A stretch of 13,686 bases of DNA from Pseudomonadota bacterium (GCA_023435545.1 JAEYRQ010000375.1:1-13686), one strand, 5' to 3'; counted from the first letter of the stretch, positions 1 through 7,117 are shown. A program made the numbers and translations. Notes: generated by a model not told the origin, from the letters alone.

Positions 1-1960
1 GGCGCTCCTCCGCCATCGATCCCACCCCCCGGCCGAGCGGGAAGAAAGTCGGCTGCGAAATGACACCGCCGAGCCGGAACGGCACGACATTGCCGGCGGA
101 GAAGACGTTGCCCTTGGCGCTCGGGACGTAGCCGCCTCCGCCACCACCAGACAGTCCGCCGCCTCCGAACAGCCCGCCGATCATCGTCGCCAACGATCCC
201 CGTTCGCCGAGGAAGGCCGCGCGCAGCTCCGCCTCGGCCAGGGCGATCACAAGCCGCTTCAGCACGTCGATCGCCTCCTCGCCGCGCATCGCCACGGCAA
301 TGAAGGAGGCGGCGAGCTGGGCGTTGACGTCCCGCTGCGCGGCAGCGAACTCGTCCTGCGCCTTGGTCAGTTCGTCCTGCTGCCGGCGCGCGTCCTGCAT
401 CGCCTGCACGGAGTCGACGATCGCCTGCGTCTGCTCCGCCGTCGCCGCCGCGCCGGCCTGCCGCAGGTAGATGTTCAGTTCCTGCGCATCTGCGCTCAGG
501 CCCAGCTGCGCGGTCTCGAACCGGATCTGCGCGATCAGCTCCTCGATCCGCTGCCGCTCCCGATCCGCAGCCTCGGCATCGCGGTCGCGGCCGGCCGCGC
601 GCTCGGCATAGACGTCGCGCGCCGTCGCCAGCAGCCGCTGGTGCTCCTCCTGGGTGATCTCGCCGGCTTCAAGTGCGCGGGAGAGGTGCTCCTCCGCTTC
701 GGCGAGCCGCATCGCCTGTGTGACGCCGGCCTCGCGCAGCCGGTTGATCTCGGCCTGCCGCGCGGGGGCGTTCGGATCCGACGTCCCCGTCGGCGTGGAG
801 CCGCCACGCGTGAGCTGGGCCATGCGCTCCAGCACGCGCGACGCTTCGGCATCGAGTTCCCGCAGGTCCTCCATGCGGCGCGCGATCATGTCCTCGGCGC
901 CGGATCCGAGGCTGCGCTCGAGGAAGGTCAGTTCGCCGCGCCCGATGCGCTCGATGTCAGCGTTGAGCGCGTCGCGCGCGCTGTTGATCTCGCCGAGCCG
1001 CCGCTCCAGCCCCGGCAGGAAGGTGCTCTCCTCGATGTCCCGCGTCGCATCGATCACGGCGCGGATCGAGACGGCGACGTCGGCAATCGCCTTCGCCACC
1101 GAGACGGCCACCGGCGCCAGATCGATGAAGGCCTGCTTCAGGTTGACGTCGATCACCTTCCAGGCGACGTCGAGCTCGTTGGAGAGTTCCTCCGACCGGG
1201 CGATCAACGACCGGTCGACGATGATGCCGAGCCCCTCCGCCCGCGCCGCGAAGTCGTCGAGGCCGTCCGCCCCGTCCTTCAGGATCCGTACCAGCCGCAC
1301 GCCCGACTCGCCGAACGCCGCCTTGGCGACGGCGGCGCGCTGGTCGGCGCCCGTCGCATCGCGCACGGCATCGGCGACCAGGCGCAACCGTTCTTCCTGC
1401 GACTCCGCGAGCTGGATCTGCCGCAGCAGTTCCGGGTTGGTCCGCCCGAGCATGGTGGCGAGCTCTCCCTGCCCGCGCGCCGCGTCGCCGACCCGGATTG
1501 TGAAGGCGGTCATTGCCTGGTCGATGCCCTCGACGCCCTCCTCCAGAGCTGCGAAGCCGAGCACCTGGTAGAGGTCGGTCGACACGCCGACGTCGCGGGC
1601 CGCCTTGCCCAGCCGATCGAACTCGGCGACCGCATCCTTCGCGACCCGCATCGCCGTGCCGAGCGCCAGCCCGATCGCCCCGAGCCCAGCGGCACCCGCG
1701 ATCCCCGCCGGGCCGAGCGCGGTCAGCACCCGGCCGAGCGGACCAGCGGATCGCGCGAGCCGATCGACGCCGCCGCGCACCTCCTTCGCCGCGCCATCTA
1801 CGGCCAGCAGCCCGCGCGAGGCCGGCTGCCCGGCCCGCTCGATCCGCTTCAGCGCGGCCTCGCCATCCTTGCCGAGCTGCTGCAGCGCGCGCCTGACGGT
1901 CTCGCCGTCCGTCACGGACAGCCGGACCGCGACGCCGCCACCCTGCCGGTTACGCGCCAT
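1..1960 (-). CDS. tail tape measure protein, N-terminal 653 residues (partial, runs off the window)
   Basis: The open frame starts at ATG 1960, with GAGGGGAGA upstream, and continues to the left edge without a stop. This protein sets tail length, is wrapped by the chaperone encoded just before it, and is ejected at infection. The first 60 residues are charged helix. Residues 72-104 are Gly/Ala-rich and hydrophobic (VLTALGPAGIAGAAGLGAIG), a possible membrane-active segment. A domain with FGESGVRLVRILKDGADGLD (216-235) is typical of tape measure proteins. Long charged coiled coil follows from about 310 to 560, rich in Arg/Glu/Gln. Near the edge a Gly-rich linker leads to AKGNVFSAGNVVPFRLGGVI and SQPTFFPLGRGVGSM, the start of the conserved C-terminal motif (G-x-V-F-x-x-G-x-x-x-P-F-x-x-G-G-V-x(3)-P-T). 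Total length is therefore only somewhat above 653 residues unless more domains follow. Confidence 0.93.
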   Translation of the reverse strand, partial: MARNRQGGGVAVRLSVTDGETVRRALQQLGKDGEAALKRIERAGQPASRGLLAVDGAAKEVRGGVDRLARSAGPLGRVLTALGPAGIAGAAGLGAIGLALGTAMRVAKDAVAEFDRLGKAARDVGVSTDLYQVLGFAALEEGVEGIDQAMTAFTIRVGDAARGQGELATMLGRTNPELLRQIQLAESQEERLRLVADAVRDATGADQRAAVAKAAFGESGVRLVRILKDGADGLDDFAARAEGLGIIVDRSLIARSEELSNELDVAWKVIDVNLKQAFIDLAPVAVSVAKAIADVAVSIRAVIDATRDIEESTFLPGLERRLGEINSARDALNADIERIGRGELTFLERSLGSGAEDMIARRMEDLRELDAEASRVLERMAQLTRGGSTPTGTSDPNAPARQAEINRLREAGVTQAMRLAEAEEHLSRALEAGEITQEEHQRLLATARDVYAERAAGRDRDAEAADRERQRIEELIAQIRFETAQLGLSADAQELNIYLRQAGAAATAEQTQAIVDSVQAMQDARRQQDELTKAQDEFAAAQRDVNAQLAASFIAVAMRGEEAIDVLKRLVIALAEAELRAAFLGERGSLATMIGGLFGGGGLSGGGGGGYVPSAKGNVFSAGNVVPFRLGGVISQPTFFPLGRGVGSMAEER

Positions 1961-1987
1961 CGGGTTTATCTCCCCTCGTGAGGGTGT

Positions 1988-2368
1988 TCATTCCCGGTCG
2001 CTCCGCTCCGAGCCTCTTGCGGCCTCGCGGGCGCGCGCCATGCCGGCCACCAGTCCCGGCTCGGCCAGGCCAACAAGGCGGCGCACAACGCCGAGATCGG
2101 CCTCGCCGGGATCGACCCGTGCGAGCGCCGCATCGAGGTCGATGCCGGTCAGCGAAGCCCCCATGCCGGCATAGCGCCAGGCCCCGCCCTGCATCAGCAC
2201 GTCCTGCGCGACGATGCCTTCCAGGCTCAGCGGGGCGTGCTCGCGAACCGGGCAGAGCCGGCCGTCGTGCCCTCGCCCGCCCCGCGCGCAGGCTTCGCCC
2301 GCTTCCGCGCAGCCCCTGCAGTAGGCAGCGCCCCCGCCGGCGAGCCAGTCGACGAGGGCGCGGAGGCG
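1988..2368 (-). CDS. -1 frame extension of the tail chaperone (gpT part of a gpGT fusion)
   Basis: This frame has no ATG upstream of position 2194 and only a GTG at 2200 without ribosome site, yet looks coding for 126 codons. Joined to the first 142 residues of the chaperone by a -1 shift it gives a 268-residue fusion, close to lambda gpGT (279). The extension begins RLRALVDWLAGGGAAYCRGC and holds four cysteines (extension residues 17, 20, 27, 39) that could bind zinc, then CPVREHAPLSLEG. The C-terminal part, MQGGAWRYAGMGASLTGIDL followed by a helical end with LVGLAEPGLVAGMARA, resembles the W-R-x(4)-G-x(3)-G-x-D pattern of small proteins encoded just before tape measure genes in alphaproteobacterial phages. 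In lambda the T part binds tube protein. The stop lies 27 bases before the tape measure start. Confidence 0.72.
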   Translation of the reverse strand, partial: RLRALVDWLAGGGAAYCRGCAEAGEACARGGRGHDGRLCPVREHAPLSLEGIVAQDVLMQGGAWRYAGMGASLTGIDLDAALARVDPGEADLGVVRRLVGLAEPGLVAGMARAREAARGSERSDRE

Positions 2369-2793
2369 TTTCCCTCCGCACTCACGGCATTGAGGTGGGC
2401 GCCCGCAGCCCCCCAGAAGCCGGTGCGGACATCCGGAAACAGCAGGAACAGCCGCGCGATCCAGTCGCGCTCCGGCGGCACCGGCTCACCGGTGTCCGGA
2501 TCGGCCGGCCCCTCCCAGTCGTCGATCAGCATGACGCCGAGCTCGATCGACGCCAGCAGTTCCGACATGCCGATCATCATGCCCGGCTCGCGGGCGATCC
2601 GGTCGGGATCGCCGGGGATGCCGAGTTCGGCCATCACGTCGGCACCGTCGATCATCGCGGTCAGCTTGCGGGCCGCAGCCTGCCGCGCCGCCGTCTCGTG
2701 GACGCTGGTCATGGGGCGGACCTTCATCCGCACCCCGCGCGGCAGGTCCTGCCATACGGGATCGCTGGACGGGTCGATCAATCGCAGCACCAT
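2227..2793 (-). CDS. tail assembly chaperone, short form (gpG-like)
   Basis: A 188-residue zero-frame product in the G position, expected to coat the tape measure protein and recruit tube subunits. The core (1-142) is helical, with AARQAAARKLTAMIDGADVM, an acidic DDWEGPADPDTGEPVPP segment (91-107, the D-W-E-G turn is common in this group) and WIARLFLLFPDVRTGFW. From residue 140 it reads EGNASAPSSTGSPAGA, then a Pro/Ala/Lys/Arg-rich low-complexity tail. Related proteins, as I remember them, carry EKNxSxPSPNGTS here. The start ATG 2793 follows GAGGA and lies one base after the tube stop. The Gly-Asn codons at 141-142 form the GGGAAAC slip heptamer, after which the -1 frame stays open for 126 codons, so part of the ribosomes should make a longer fusion. 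Confidence 0.82.
   Translation of the reverse strand: MVLRLIDPSSDPVWQDLPRGVRMKVRPMTSVHETAARQAAARKLTAMIDGADVMAELGIPGDPDRIAREPGMMIGMSELLASIELGVMLIDDWEGPADPDTGEPVPPERDWIARLFLLFPDVRTGFWGAAGAHLNAVSAEGNASAPSSTGSPAGALPTAGAARKRAKPARGAGEGTTAGSARFASTPR
2328..2374 (-). promoter_or_regulatory. -1 programmed ribosomal frameshift signal (GGGAAAC plus stem)
   Basis: The transcript heptamer GGGAAAC (2374 to 2368) is in the required phase, G GGA AAC, of the chaperone zero frame. It is the X-XXY-YYZ type and differs from the lambda G/T site GGGAAAG at the last base only. Six bases later an 8-bp stem is possible: GCGCCCTC (2361-2354) with GGGGGCGC (2335-2328), one G-U pair, 18-base loop. Slip site, spacer and stem match the usual layout, and the -1 frame is open for 381 bases beyond. 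Efficiency cannot be judged from sequence. Confidence 0.8.
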
Positions 2794-2794
2794 G

Positions 2795-3775
2795 TCAATA
2801 TTCCTCGATCGCGTTGATGAGGGTCGCGGTCAGCATCGGCGCGGCGCCGGTCTGTTCGGCCCGCCCGTTCATCTGCACCTCGATCCCGCCCGGCCCCTCG
2901 ATCGGAATTCCGCCGCGCTCGAAGCGCACCGCCGACCAGGCGAGCACCAGCTTGTGCCCCGACACCGACCCCGGATACTCGATCTCGACCGTGTGGGTGA
3001 GGCCGTCGCCTTGCATCTCCGCGAAGGTGTCGTCGACGTAGCGCACCCGCGGAGTGAGGCTGGAGACCGCGAACTCGTCGAGGTCGAAGCCGGCGATGAG
3101 CCCGTCCTGACCGACGAATTCGCGCGGCGTCGGGCGGTTGTCGTAGGTCGCGTCCAGCGACAGGCAGACGCCGGTGATCGTCGAATCGACCCGGACAATG
3201 CCGCGGGACGCGGGGACGCGGGCAAGCGCTAGGGCGGTCTGCGGAGAGCCTGCGCCGCTGGAGGTGAGGCGGTTGGTCTGCTTGTGGACGAGATCGAACT
3301 CGGCGCGGCGGAAGCCGCCCTCCCCGCCCGCGACCCGAAACCGGCCCGCCGCCACCAGGCACCCAATGTGCTGGTGGAACTTGCCGGCCCGCTTCATCAC
3401 CTCGATCGTCCGGTAGGGAAGCGCCTCGCCGCCGGAGGTGAAGACGTGCGTATAGGGCGCCTCCGACCCGGTCGTGTCCGGCGCGCCGAACAGGCCGGCG
3501 AGCCACAAGCCGATATTGTTGAGACAGAGCGGCGTCGTCACCGAGCCGGAGCCGCGCCTGAGGCCGGGGGCCGGTTCCTGCGAATCGCGGTTGTTGTCGA
3601 GGCCGGTCGCGCCCAGCAGCGGATCCTCCTCGAAAGGCTCCTGATCGGCGATCGATTCCGAGTAGACCGGCACGGGATAGTAGGAGCCCGAGGCGGCGGC
3701 GGTGTCGAAGTCGACCGCCTGGTCGCCCATCAGCATCGAGAGATTGCGGCCGCGCGGCCGCGCCTGGGTCGGCAT
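2795..3775 (-). CDS. tail tube protein (gpV role, Phage_tube_2 type)
   Basis: A 326-residue protein expected to stack as hexamer rings into the non-contractile tail tube. The pattern fits the larger tube family common in alphaproteobacterial phages rather than lambda gpV itself (246 residues). It has an N-terminal segment with FEEDPLLG, a GSVTTPLCLNNIGLWLAGLF region (77-96), THVFTSGGEALPYRTIEV (109-126), and then long beta-rich stretches with VDSTITGVCLSLDATYDNRP. It ends in QTGAAPMLTATLINAIEEY. ATG 3775 has an excellent AAGGAGGA site 8 bases upstream. Only one base separates its stop from the chaperone start, which takes its GAGGA site from the last codons of this gene. A longer reading in another frame across this region (2778-4334) is a GC-driven shadow. 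Confidence 0.85.
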   Translation of the reverse strand: MPTQARPRGRNLSMLMGDQAVDFDTAAASGSYYPVPVYSESIADQEPFEEDPLLGATGLDNNRDSQEPAPGLRRGSGSVTTPLCLNNIGLWLAGLFGAPDTTGSEAPYTHVFTSGGEALPYRTIEVMKRAGKFHQHIGCLVAAGRFRVAGGEGGFRRAEFDLVHKQTNRLTSSGAGSPQTALALARVPASRGIVRVDSTITGVCLSLDATYDNRPTPREFVGQDGLIAGFDLDEFAVSSLTPRVRYVDDTFAEMQGDGLTHTVEIEYPGSVSGHKLVLAWSAVRFERGGIPIEGPGGIEVQMNGRAEQTGAAPMLTATLINAIEEY

Positions 3776-3807
3776 GGGTCAGTCCTCCTTGAGGGCCGGA
3801 GTGAGGG

Positions 3808-4095
3808 TCAGATGCCCGACGGATCGATGCCGGCGATGCCGAGATCGCGGTCGGTCGCCGTTCGCGCCAGACCGGCGCCGGCGAGTTCGGCGGCGGCGGC
3901 ACCGGAAACACGCCGCACCGCACCGCGCGGGCCGCGCTCGCCGTCGGCCAGCAGCACCACCCAGGTCTCCGCGTGGACAGTGCGGCCGAGATCGCGCGGC
4001 AGGCTGCCGCCCTTGCGGCCGTCGCCATCATGGTCGAGGGGATCTGGAGCTGGCTCCGGCGCGGAGGGTCGGGACGGGGCAGACGGCTTCGACAT
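3808..4095 (-). CDS. small protein with DHDGDG loop between U and V genes, function unknown
   Basis: A 95-residue protein that has no lambda counterpart at this point. Residues 1-19 are Pro/Ser/Ala-rich and probably disordered. Residues 21-30 read DHDGDGRKGG, which looks like a calcium-binding loop (D-x-D-x-D-G). The rest is a compact segment with HAETWVVLLADG, RRVSGAAAAELAGAGLAR and a final TDRDLGIAGIDP. I have an impression of similar small proteins in other alphaproteobacterial phages but no named family. ATG 4095 has a strong GAGGAGG site overlapping the previous stop, which supports translation. An extension in this frame further upstream runs over the terminator gene and was rejected. 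A role in tail assembly is suggested only by position. Confidence 0.75.
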   Translation of the reverse strand: MSKPSAPSRPSAPEPAPDPLDHDGDGRKGGSLPRDLGRTVHAETWVVLLADGERGPRGAVRRVSGAAAAELAGAGLARTATDRDLGIAGIDPSGI

Positions 4096-4105
4096 GAACG
4101 CCTCC

Positions 4106-4597
4106 TCAGACCGGCATGTCTGACGTGAACAGAAGATCGACCGGGATATCCGCCGACTTGAACGGGGAACCGCCGTCGTGGCGGTCGTCGACGACCGCCG
4201 CAGGTGCCAGCAGCCGGACGTCGTCGACGGTCCCGGCGAGCGTTCGATCCTCGTCGAGCGCCGCCTCGATCGCGGCGATGCCGGCATGGAAGGCGGCTTC
4301 GCGATCGGCATCGTCCAGCGCCACCACCACCCACTCGAGCACCGCGCGGTGCTCGATCTCATAAGAGGGATTGCCGGCACCGAGCAGTTCGTCTGCCACG
4401 ATCTGGCGGCCGTCCAGCAGGTTGAGCCAGAGCCGGACGCCGCTGCCCTCGGCCAGCTCCTCCGCCGCATCCTCGATCGACTGGTTGCGACGCGGCGCCG
4501 GCAGCACCGGCACATCCGCCGCATCTAGAGACGCGACGATCGCCGCTTCCAGCGCGTCGAGCGCGGCCTGCGTGGCAGTGGCAGGGGTATCAGGCAT
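4106..4597 (-). CDS. tail terminator protein, gpU-like
   Basis: A 163-residue protein in the U position (lambda gpU: 131), expected to form the hexameric ring that caps the tail tube at its final length. It begins with a helix (ALDALEAAIVASLDAADVP), followed by beta strands with GVRLWLNLLDGRQI (53-66), a central strand-helix unit ending HRAVLEWVVVALDDADREAA, and the motif LDEDRTLAGTVDDVRLL (114-130). The D-R-T-L-x-G turn is very common in phage tail terminator proteins of this kind. The final strands (IPVDLLFTSDMPV) complete the fold. It has no ribosome site of its own but overlaps the preceding stop by 8 bases, so translation is probably coupled. Its TGA lies within the strong GAGGAGG site of the next gene. 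Confidence 0.8.
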   Translation of the reverse strand: MPDTPATATQAALDALEAAIVASLDAADVPVLPAPRRNQSIEDAAEELAEGSGVRLWLNLLDGRQIVADELLGAGNPSYEIEHRAVLEWVVVALDDADREAAFHAGIAAIEAALDEDRTLAGTVDDVRLLAPAAVVDDRHDGGSPFKSADIPVDLLFTSDMPV

Positions 4598-5288
4598 TGG
4601 CGCCGAACTCGCGGGCGATCTCCTCGGCGAGGAGTCGCGGCCACAGCACCCGCGCCTCCTCGAGCATCGCGTCGAGATCGAGACGCTTTCCGAGGCGCAC
4701 CTGGCGCACCAGCACGTACATCAGCAGTTCCCTCTGGCCGCGCCGGCTCCTGCCGGTCAGCCGCCGGCCGAGGCCGCGGGTCCGCGTCTTTGAGCGCGAC
4801 AGCCCGAACCCGGCCCGCGCGACCAGCGCGAAGCGATCCTCGCCGAGCGGGATTCGCGCCAGCGACCGCTCGCCATAGGTCGCAATGAACTCCGACAGCG
4901 GCATCGGCCCCCGCTTGCCGCGACCGCCGCTGCGCGTGATCGGGGTGAATTCGGTCGGGATCGCCAGATACTTCGCCGACCTCGGCCCGATCGTCTCGCC
5001 GGCATGGCCAAGCAGGATGTGCGGCGCCTTCGAATAGACCAGCGTCGCCGGGTTGAGCGTCACCGCCCGCCCCCGCGTCTTGAAGGTCTGCGGATAGGTG
5101 TCGGACCGGATCGTCCGCGCGACGCTCTCGCCGAGCCCGGCCGCACGCACCGCCCCGCGCCAGCGCTCCTTCAGCACCCCGCCCGCCCGATCCGCCGCCC
5201 CGTGCAGCGTCTCGCCGAGCCGGCGCTCCTCTGCCTCCAGCGCCTCGGCGAAGGAGCCGGCGAGCGCGACGCGAAGTCCGATGCCCAT
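4590..5288 (-). CDS. Z-position tail completion protein (DUF6441-like)
   Basis: A 232-residue protein between the FII-like connector and the U-like terminator, the position of lambda gpZ (192 residues), needed to finish the tail end that meets the head. The sequence resembles the DUF6441 phage family: an N-terminal helix (EALEAEERRLGETLHGAADRA), then RWRGAVRAAGLGESVARTIR and YPQT, the segment YSKAPHILLGHAGETIGP (85-102) and YLAIPTEFTP. A basic region follows (about 160-185), with tandem GRR/GRSRRGQ and then MYVLVRQVRLGKRLDLD. The start ATG 5288 has GAGGG upstream; an extension to 5531 lies over the connector gene in another frame and was rejected. The stop overlaps the next start by 8 bases. 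The DUF recognition is from memory; the Z role is inferred from order. Confidence 0.75.
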   Translation of the reverse strand: MGIGLRVALAGSFAEALEAEERRLGETLHGAADRAGGVLKERWRGAVRAAGLGESVARTIRSDTYPQTFKTRGRAVTLNPATLVYSKAPHILLGHAGETIGPRSAKYLAIPTEFTPITRSGGRGKRGPMPLSEFIATYGERSLARIPLGEDRFALVARAGFGLSRSKTRTRGLGRRLTGRSRRGQRELLMYVLVRQVRLGKRLDLDAMLEEARVLWPRLLAEEIAREFGANA

Positions 5289-5296
5289 GGTCGCCC

Positions 5297-5632
5297 TCAG
5301 CCCCCGGCCACGACCGGGCAACGCCAGATGAGGCGCTCGGAATCCGTCGTCATCGGCTTCGCCGTGATGGTGAGCGTGGTCGGGCCGCCTGCCTCCTCGA
5401 CCGTGAACGTCCCGCCCTTCGCCGGCGCCGCGACCTCGCTGGCGCGCACGTCGACCATGTCGGTCGCCTCGACGATCCGGCCGGTTCCAAGCTCGATCGC
5501 CTCGTCCGGCCGCGCCCGCTGGATCATGCACGCCACGGCCGCCCCGCCGCCGGGCGGGGTGTAGGTGGCGGGGGTGCCAAGATCCTCAAAGGCGGCATCC
5601 ACCGCCTCGCGGGCGATCACAGCGCGGGACAT
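5297..5632 (-). CDS. head-tail connector, FII-like
   Basis: A 111-residue, mostly beta protein in the position of lambda FII (117 residues), which completes the head so that the tail can attach. The layout fits: a short N-terminal helix (AREAVDAAFEDLG), a strand pair around TYTPPGGG, the segment VDVRASEVAAPAKGGTFTV (61-79) resembling the V-R-x-S-E-V-x(2)-P-x-x-G-x-x-F pattern common in this group, and a final strand ending ERLIWRCPVV. It starts 12 bases after the FI-position gene, with only a weak ribosome site, suggesting coupling. Its TGA lies inside the GAGGG ribosome site of the following gene. Assignment rests on pattern plus gene order. Confidence 0.72.
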   Translation of the reverse strand: MSRAVIAREAVDAAFEDLGTPATYTPPGGGAAVACMIQRARPDEAIELGTGRIVEATDMVDVRASEVAAPAKGGTFTVEEAGGPTTLTITAKPMTTDSERLIWRCPVVAGG

Positions 5633-5644
5633 GGCGCGGATCGC

Positions 5645-6022
5645 CTACCCGGCCGCGCGGCTGTCGGCCAGACGCACCGCGTCATCCCGCTCGGCCGCCG
5701 TGATCTCGTAGCCCAGGATCTTCTCCAGTGCCGGAACGCTCGGCTTGCCGGAGCCGGTAACGTGATCCTCGTTGCCCGGATCGAGCTGCGCGGCGGCCGA
5801 CAGGATGGCGTCGGCAAGCGCCGTTCCCTTCGGCTTGACCGGCGCGGGCGCCGGCGCGACGACCGAAGGAGCCCCCTTGTACTCGCCATAGCGGGCGAGC
5901 AGTGCGTCCGCCTCCTCGGCAGGCAGAACCAGCTCGGTTCCCGGCGCATGGCGCACGCGCATGCCCTCCCGGTCGCGGCCCGTCGTGGTGACGGGCAGCC
6001 TGATCTTCCTAGTCTTTGCCAT
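5645..6022 (-). CDS. FI-position head protein, function unassigned
   Basis: A 125-residue protein between the major capsid and the head-tail connector, the place of lambda FI (132 residues), which aids packaging. It is not recognisably homologous to FI. The N-terminal 45 residues form a small beta-type domain (GMRVRHAPGTELVLPAEEAD), followed by an Ala/Pro/Val linker (about 50-66). The C-terminal segment, with DPGNEDHVTGSGKPSVPALE and then LGYEITAAERD, is a module I recognise from many phage and Mu-like proteins in which a Gly-Lys-Pro turn precedes an ALExxLG helix. I chose ATG 6022 because GGAG lies six bases upstream; an in-frame ATG at 6034 has no ribosome site. It starts downstream of the two post-capsid hairpins and ends 12 bases before the next gene. 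Confidence 0.75.
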   Translation of the reverse strand: MAKTRKIRLPVTTTGRDREGMRVRHAPGTELVLPAEEADALLARYGEYKGAPSVVAPAPAPVKPKGTALADAILSAAAQLDPGNEDHVTGSGKPSVPALEKILGYEITAAERDDAVRLADSRAAG

Positions 6023-6048
6023 GGTGATCTCCATGTGTGGGGGATGCA

Positions 6049-6066
6049 GGGCGGCGACGGCCGCCC
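6049..6066 (-). other. second hairpin after the major capsid gene
   Basis: A perfect 7-bp stem with a 4-base loop (GGGCGGC-CGTC-GCCGCCC on the transcript) immediately follows the first post-capsid stem. There is no T-tract. The pair could act as a 3' stabiliser or weak attenuator for the capsid message. Confidence 0.5.
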
Positions 6067-6080
6067 CGCAAGTCTTGCGG
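6066..6080 (-). other. hairpin after the major capsid gene
   Basis: Five bases after the capsid stop the transcript can form CCGCAA-GAC-TTGCGG, a 6-bp perfect stem with a 3-base loop. It abuts a second stem at 6049-6066 (the two share the base at 6066). Confidence 0.5.
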
Positions 6081-6085
6081 CGCTA

Positions 6086-7117
6086 TCAGCGCACCAGCAC
6101 GAACTTGACGGCGTTCGGCTCCCGCGGCACGGGCAGCGGCGCCGACTGCGTCATCATGAAGGTGACGCTCGGATCCTCCTGGTCCCACATCTTCGGGAAG
6201 CGGGTCATGGCGCGCAGCGCCCGGTTGTCCCGGATCGCGCCGTGGCACATGGCGCCGGCGTGGACCGACGGGGCGATCACCGCGACACCGTAGTCGGGCC
6301 AGAAATCCTGCACCGCGCCCGCCTCGTCCTCGTACTTCTGGGTGTACTGCCAGAAGTCGTACATGCCGATCGAGCCGAGATAGGCCGCCACCATGTCCTG
6401 ACCGCCGGTCGCGACCGGTGCCAGTTCGACCAGGCCCGTCATCTGGCGGCGGTTGTCGAGGATCTCGCGGACGTCAGCGTCCTTCTGGAAGATCGAGGCC
6501 GCCTCGGCACCCATCAGCACCTGAGTCGCGGTCCCTCCCGAGAGGACGGCGACCTCGGTAGACCAGCCACGGATATCGTCGAGCGGCAGGACCCCGCTCT
6601 CGCCCCATCGGGCCGTCGTGAGCAGCTGGTCGGTCAGCGACGGATCACGATCGAAATCGACCGTCACCGCCGGATAGTCCTCTCCTTCGACGATGACCTG
6701 CCCCGTCTGCAGGATCTGGGAGCACATCCACTCTTCGCGGCGGGTGATCTCGTCGTCCTGGTCCGACAGCTTCTGCGTGACGTTCAGCATGTAGCGCTGA
6801 TCCGGCTCGAGCGAACCGCCGAGCGCCTCACCGGGAAGCCGGATGAAATTCTCGTCCGGATCGATTTCGTGCTTCGGCTTGACATAGGCCGGCTCGAAGG
6901 TGGTGACCTGCCTGGCGCGATCCTGGCGTGCCTTGCCGGGCACCCTGGGGGAGACGAAGGGCGCGAGCTTGCGCCGCATCTTCAGCTTGTCGAAGGCGAT
7001 CTCGGTCGTGGTGAACTGCACGCCGTCGCCGAAGAAGGTATCGCGCAGGAAGGCGGTCGGCCTATCGAGGGTCCGGAGAACGCCCAGCAGCGCGGTCGTC
7101 GAGAACAGACGATCCAT
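6086..7117 (-). CDS. major capsid protein, lambda gpE family
   Basis: A 343-residue HK97-fold capsid subunit, nearly the same length as lambda gpE (341). Characteristic features are the N-terminal PTAFLRDTFF (20-29), followed by the beta-rich segment with FVSPRVPGKA (54-63). The helix RREEWMCSQILQTGQVIVEG (126-145) matches the R-x-E-x(5)-L-x-T-G helix of this family, and the C-terminal part, with WPDYGVAVIAPSVHAG and a final VPREPNAVKFVLVR, closes the fold. The start ATG 7117 has AAAGGA 9 bases upstream. The protein should assemble around the scaffold and bind the decoration protein encoded just upstream. Tandem hairpins flank the gene on both sides, suggesting that this transcript segment may be specially handled, which would fit the high demand for capsid subunits. 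Confidence 0.95.
   Translation of the reverse strand: MDRLFSTTALLGVLRTLDRPTAFLRDTFFGDGVQFTTTEIAFDKLKMRRKLAPFVSPRVPGKARQDRARQVTTFEPAYVKPKHEIDPDENFIRLPGEALGGSLEPDQRYMLNVTQKLSDQDDEITRREEWMCSQILQTGQVIVEGEDYPAVTVDFDRDPSLTDQLLTTARWGESGVLPLDDIRGWSTEVAVLSGGTATQVLMGAEAASIFQKDADVREILDNRRQMTGLVELAPVATGGQDMVAAYLGSIGMYDFWQYTQKYEDEAGAVQDFWPDYGVAVIAPSVHAGAMCHGAIRDNRALRAMTRFPKMWDQEDPSVTFMMTQSAPLPVPREPNAVKFVLVR

Noticed and set aside
641..1981. 446-codon open frame on the plus strand opposite the tape measure gene
   Set aside because: It is a shadow of the tape measure coding sequence: Arg/Ala/Leu-rich, no motif, no ribosome site.
1950..2381. 143-codon minus-strand frame across the chaperone end and tape measure start
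   Set aside because: This is the third frame. The zero frame and the -1 frame both carry better protein signals, and this one overlaps the tape measure start.
2778..4334. 518-codon minus-strand frame overlapping the tube and small DHDGDG genes
   Set aside because: The sequence is Arg/Gly-rich and low in information, while the tube gene and small gene in the other frames have strong ribosome sites and recognisable features.
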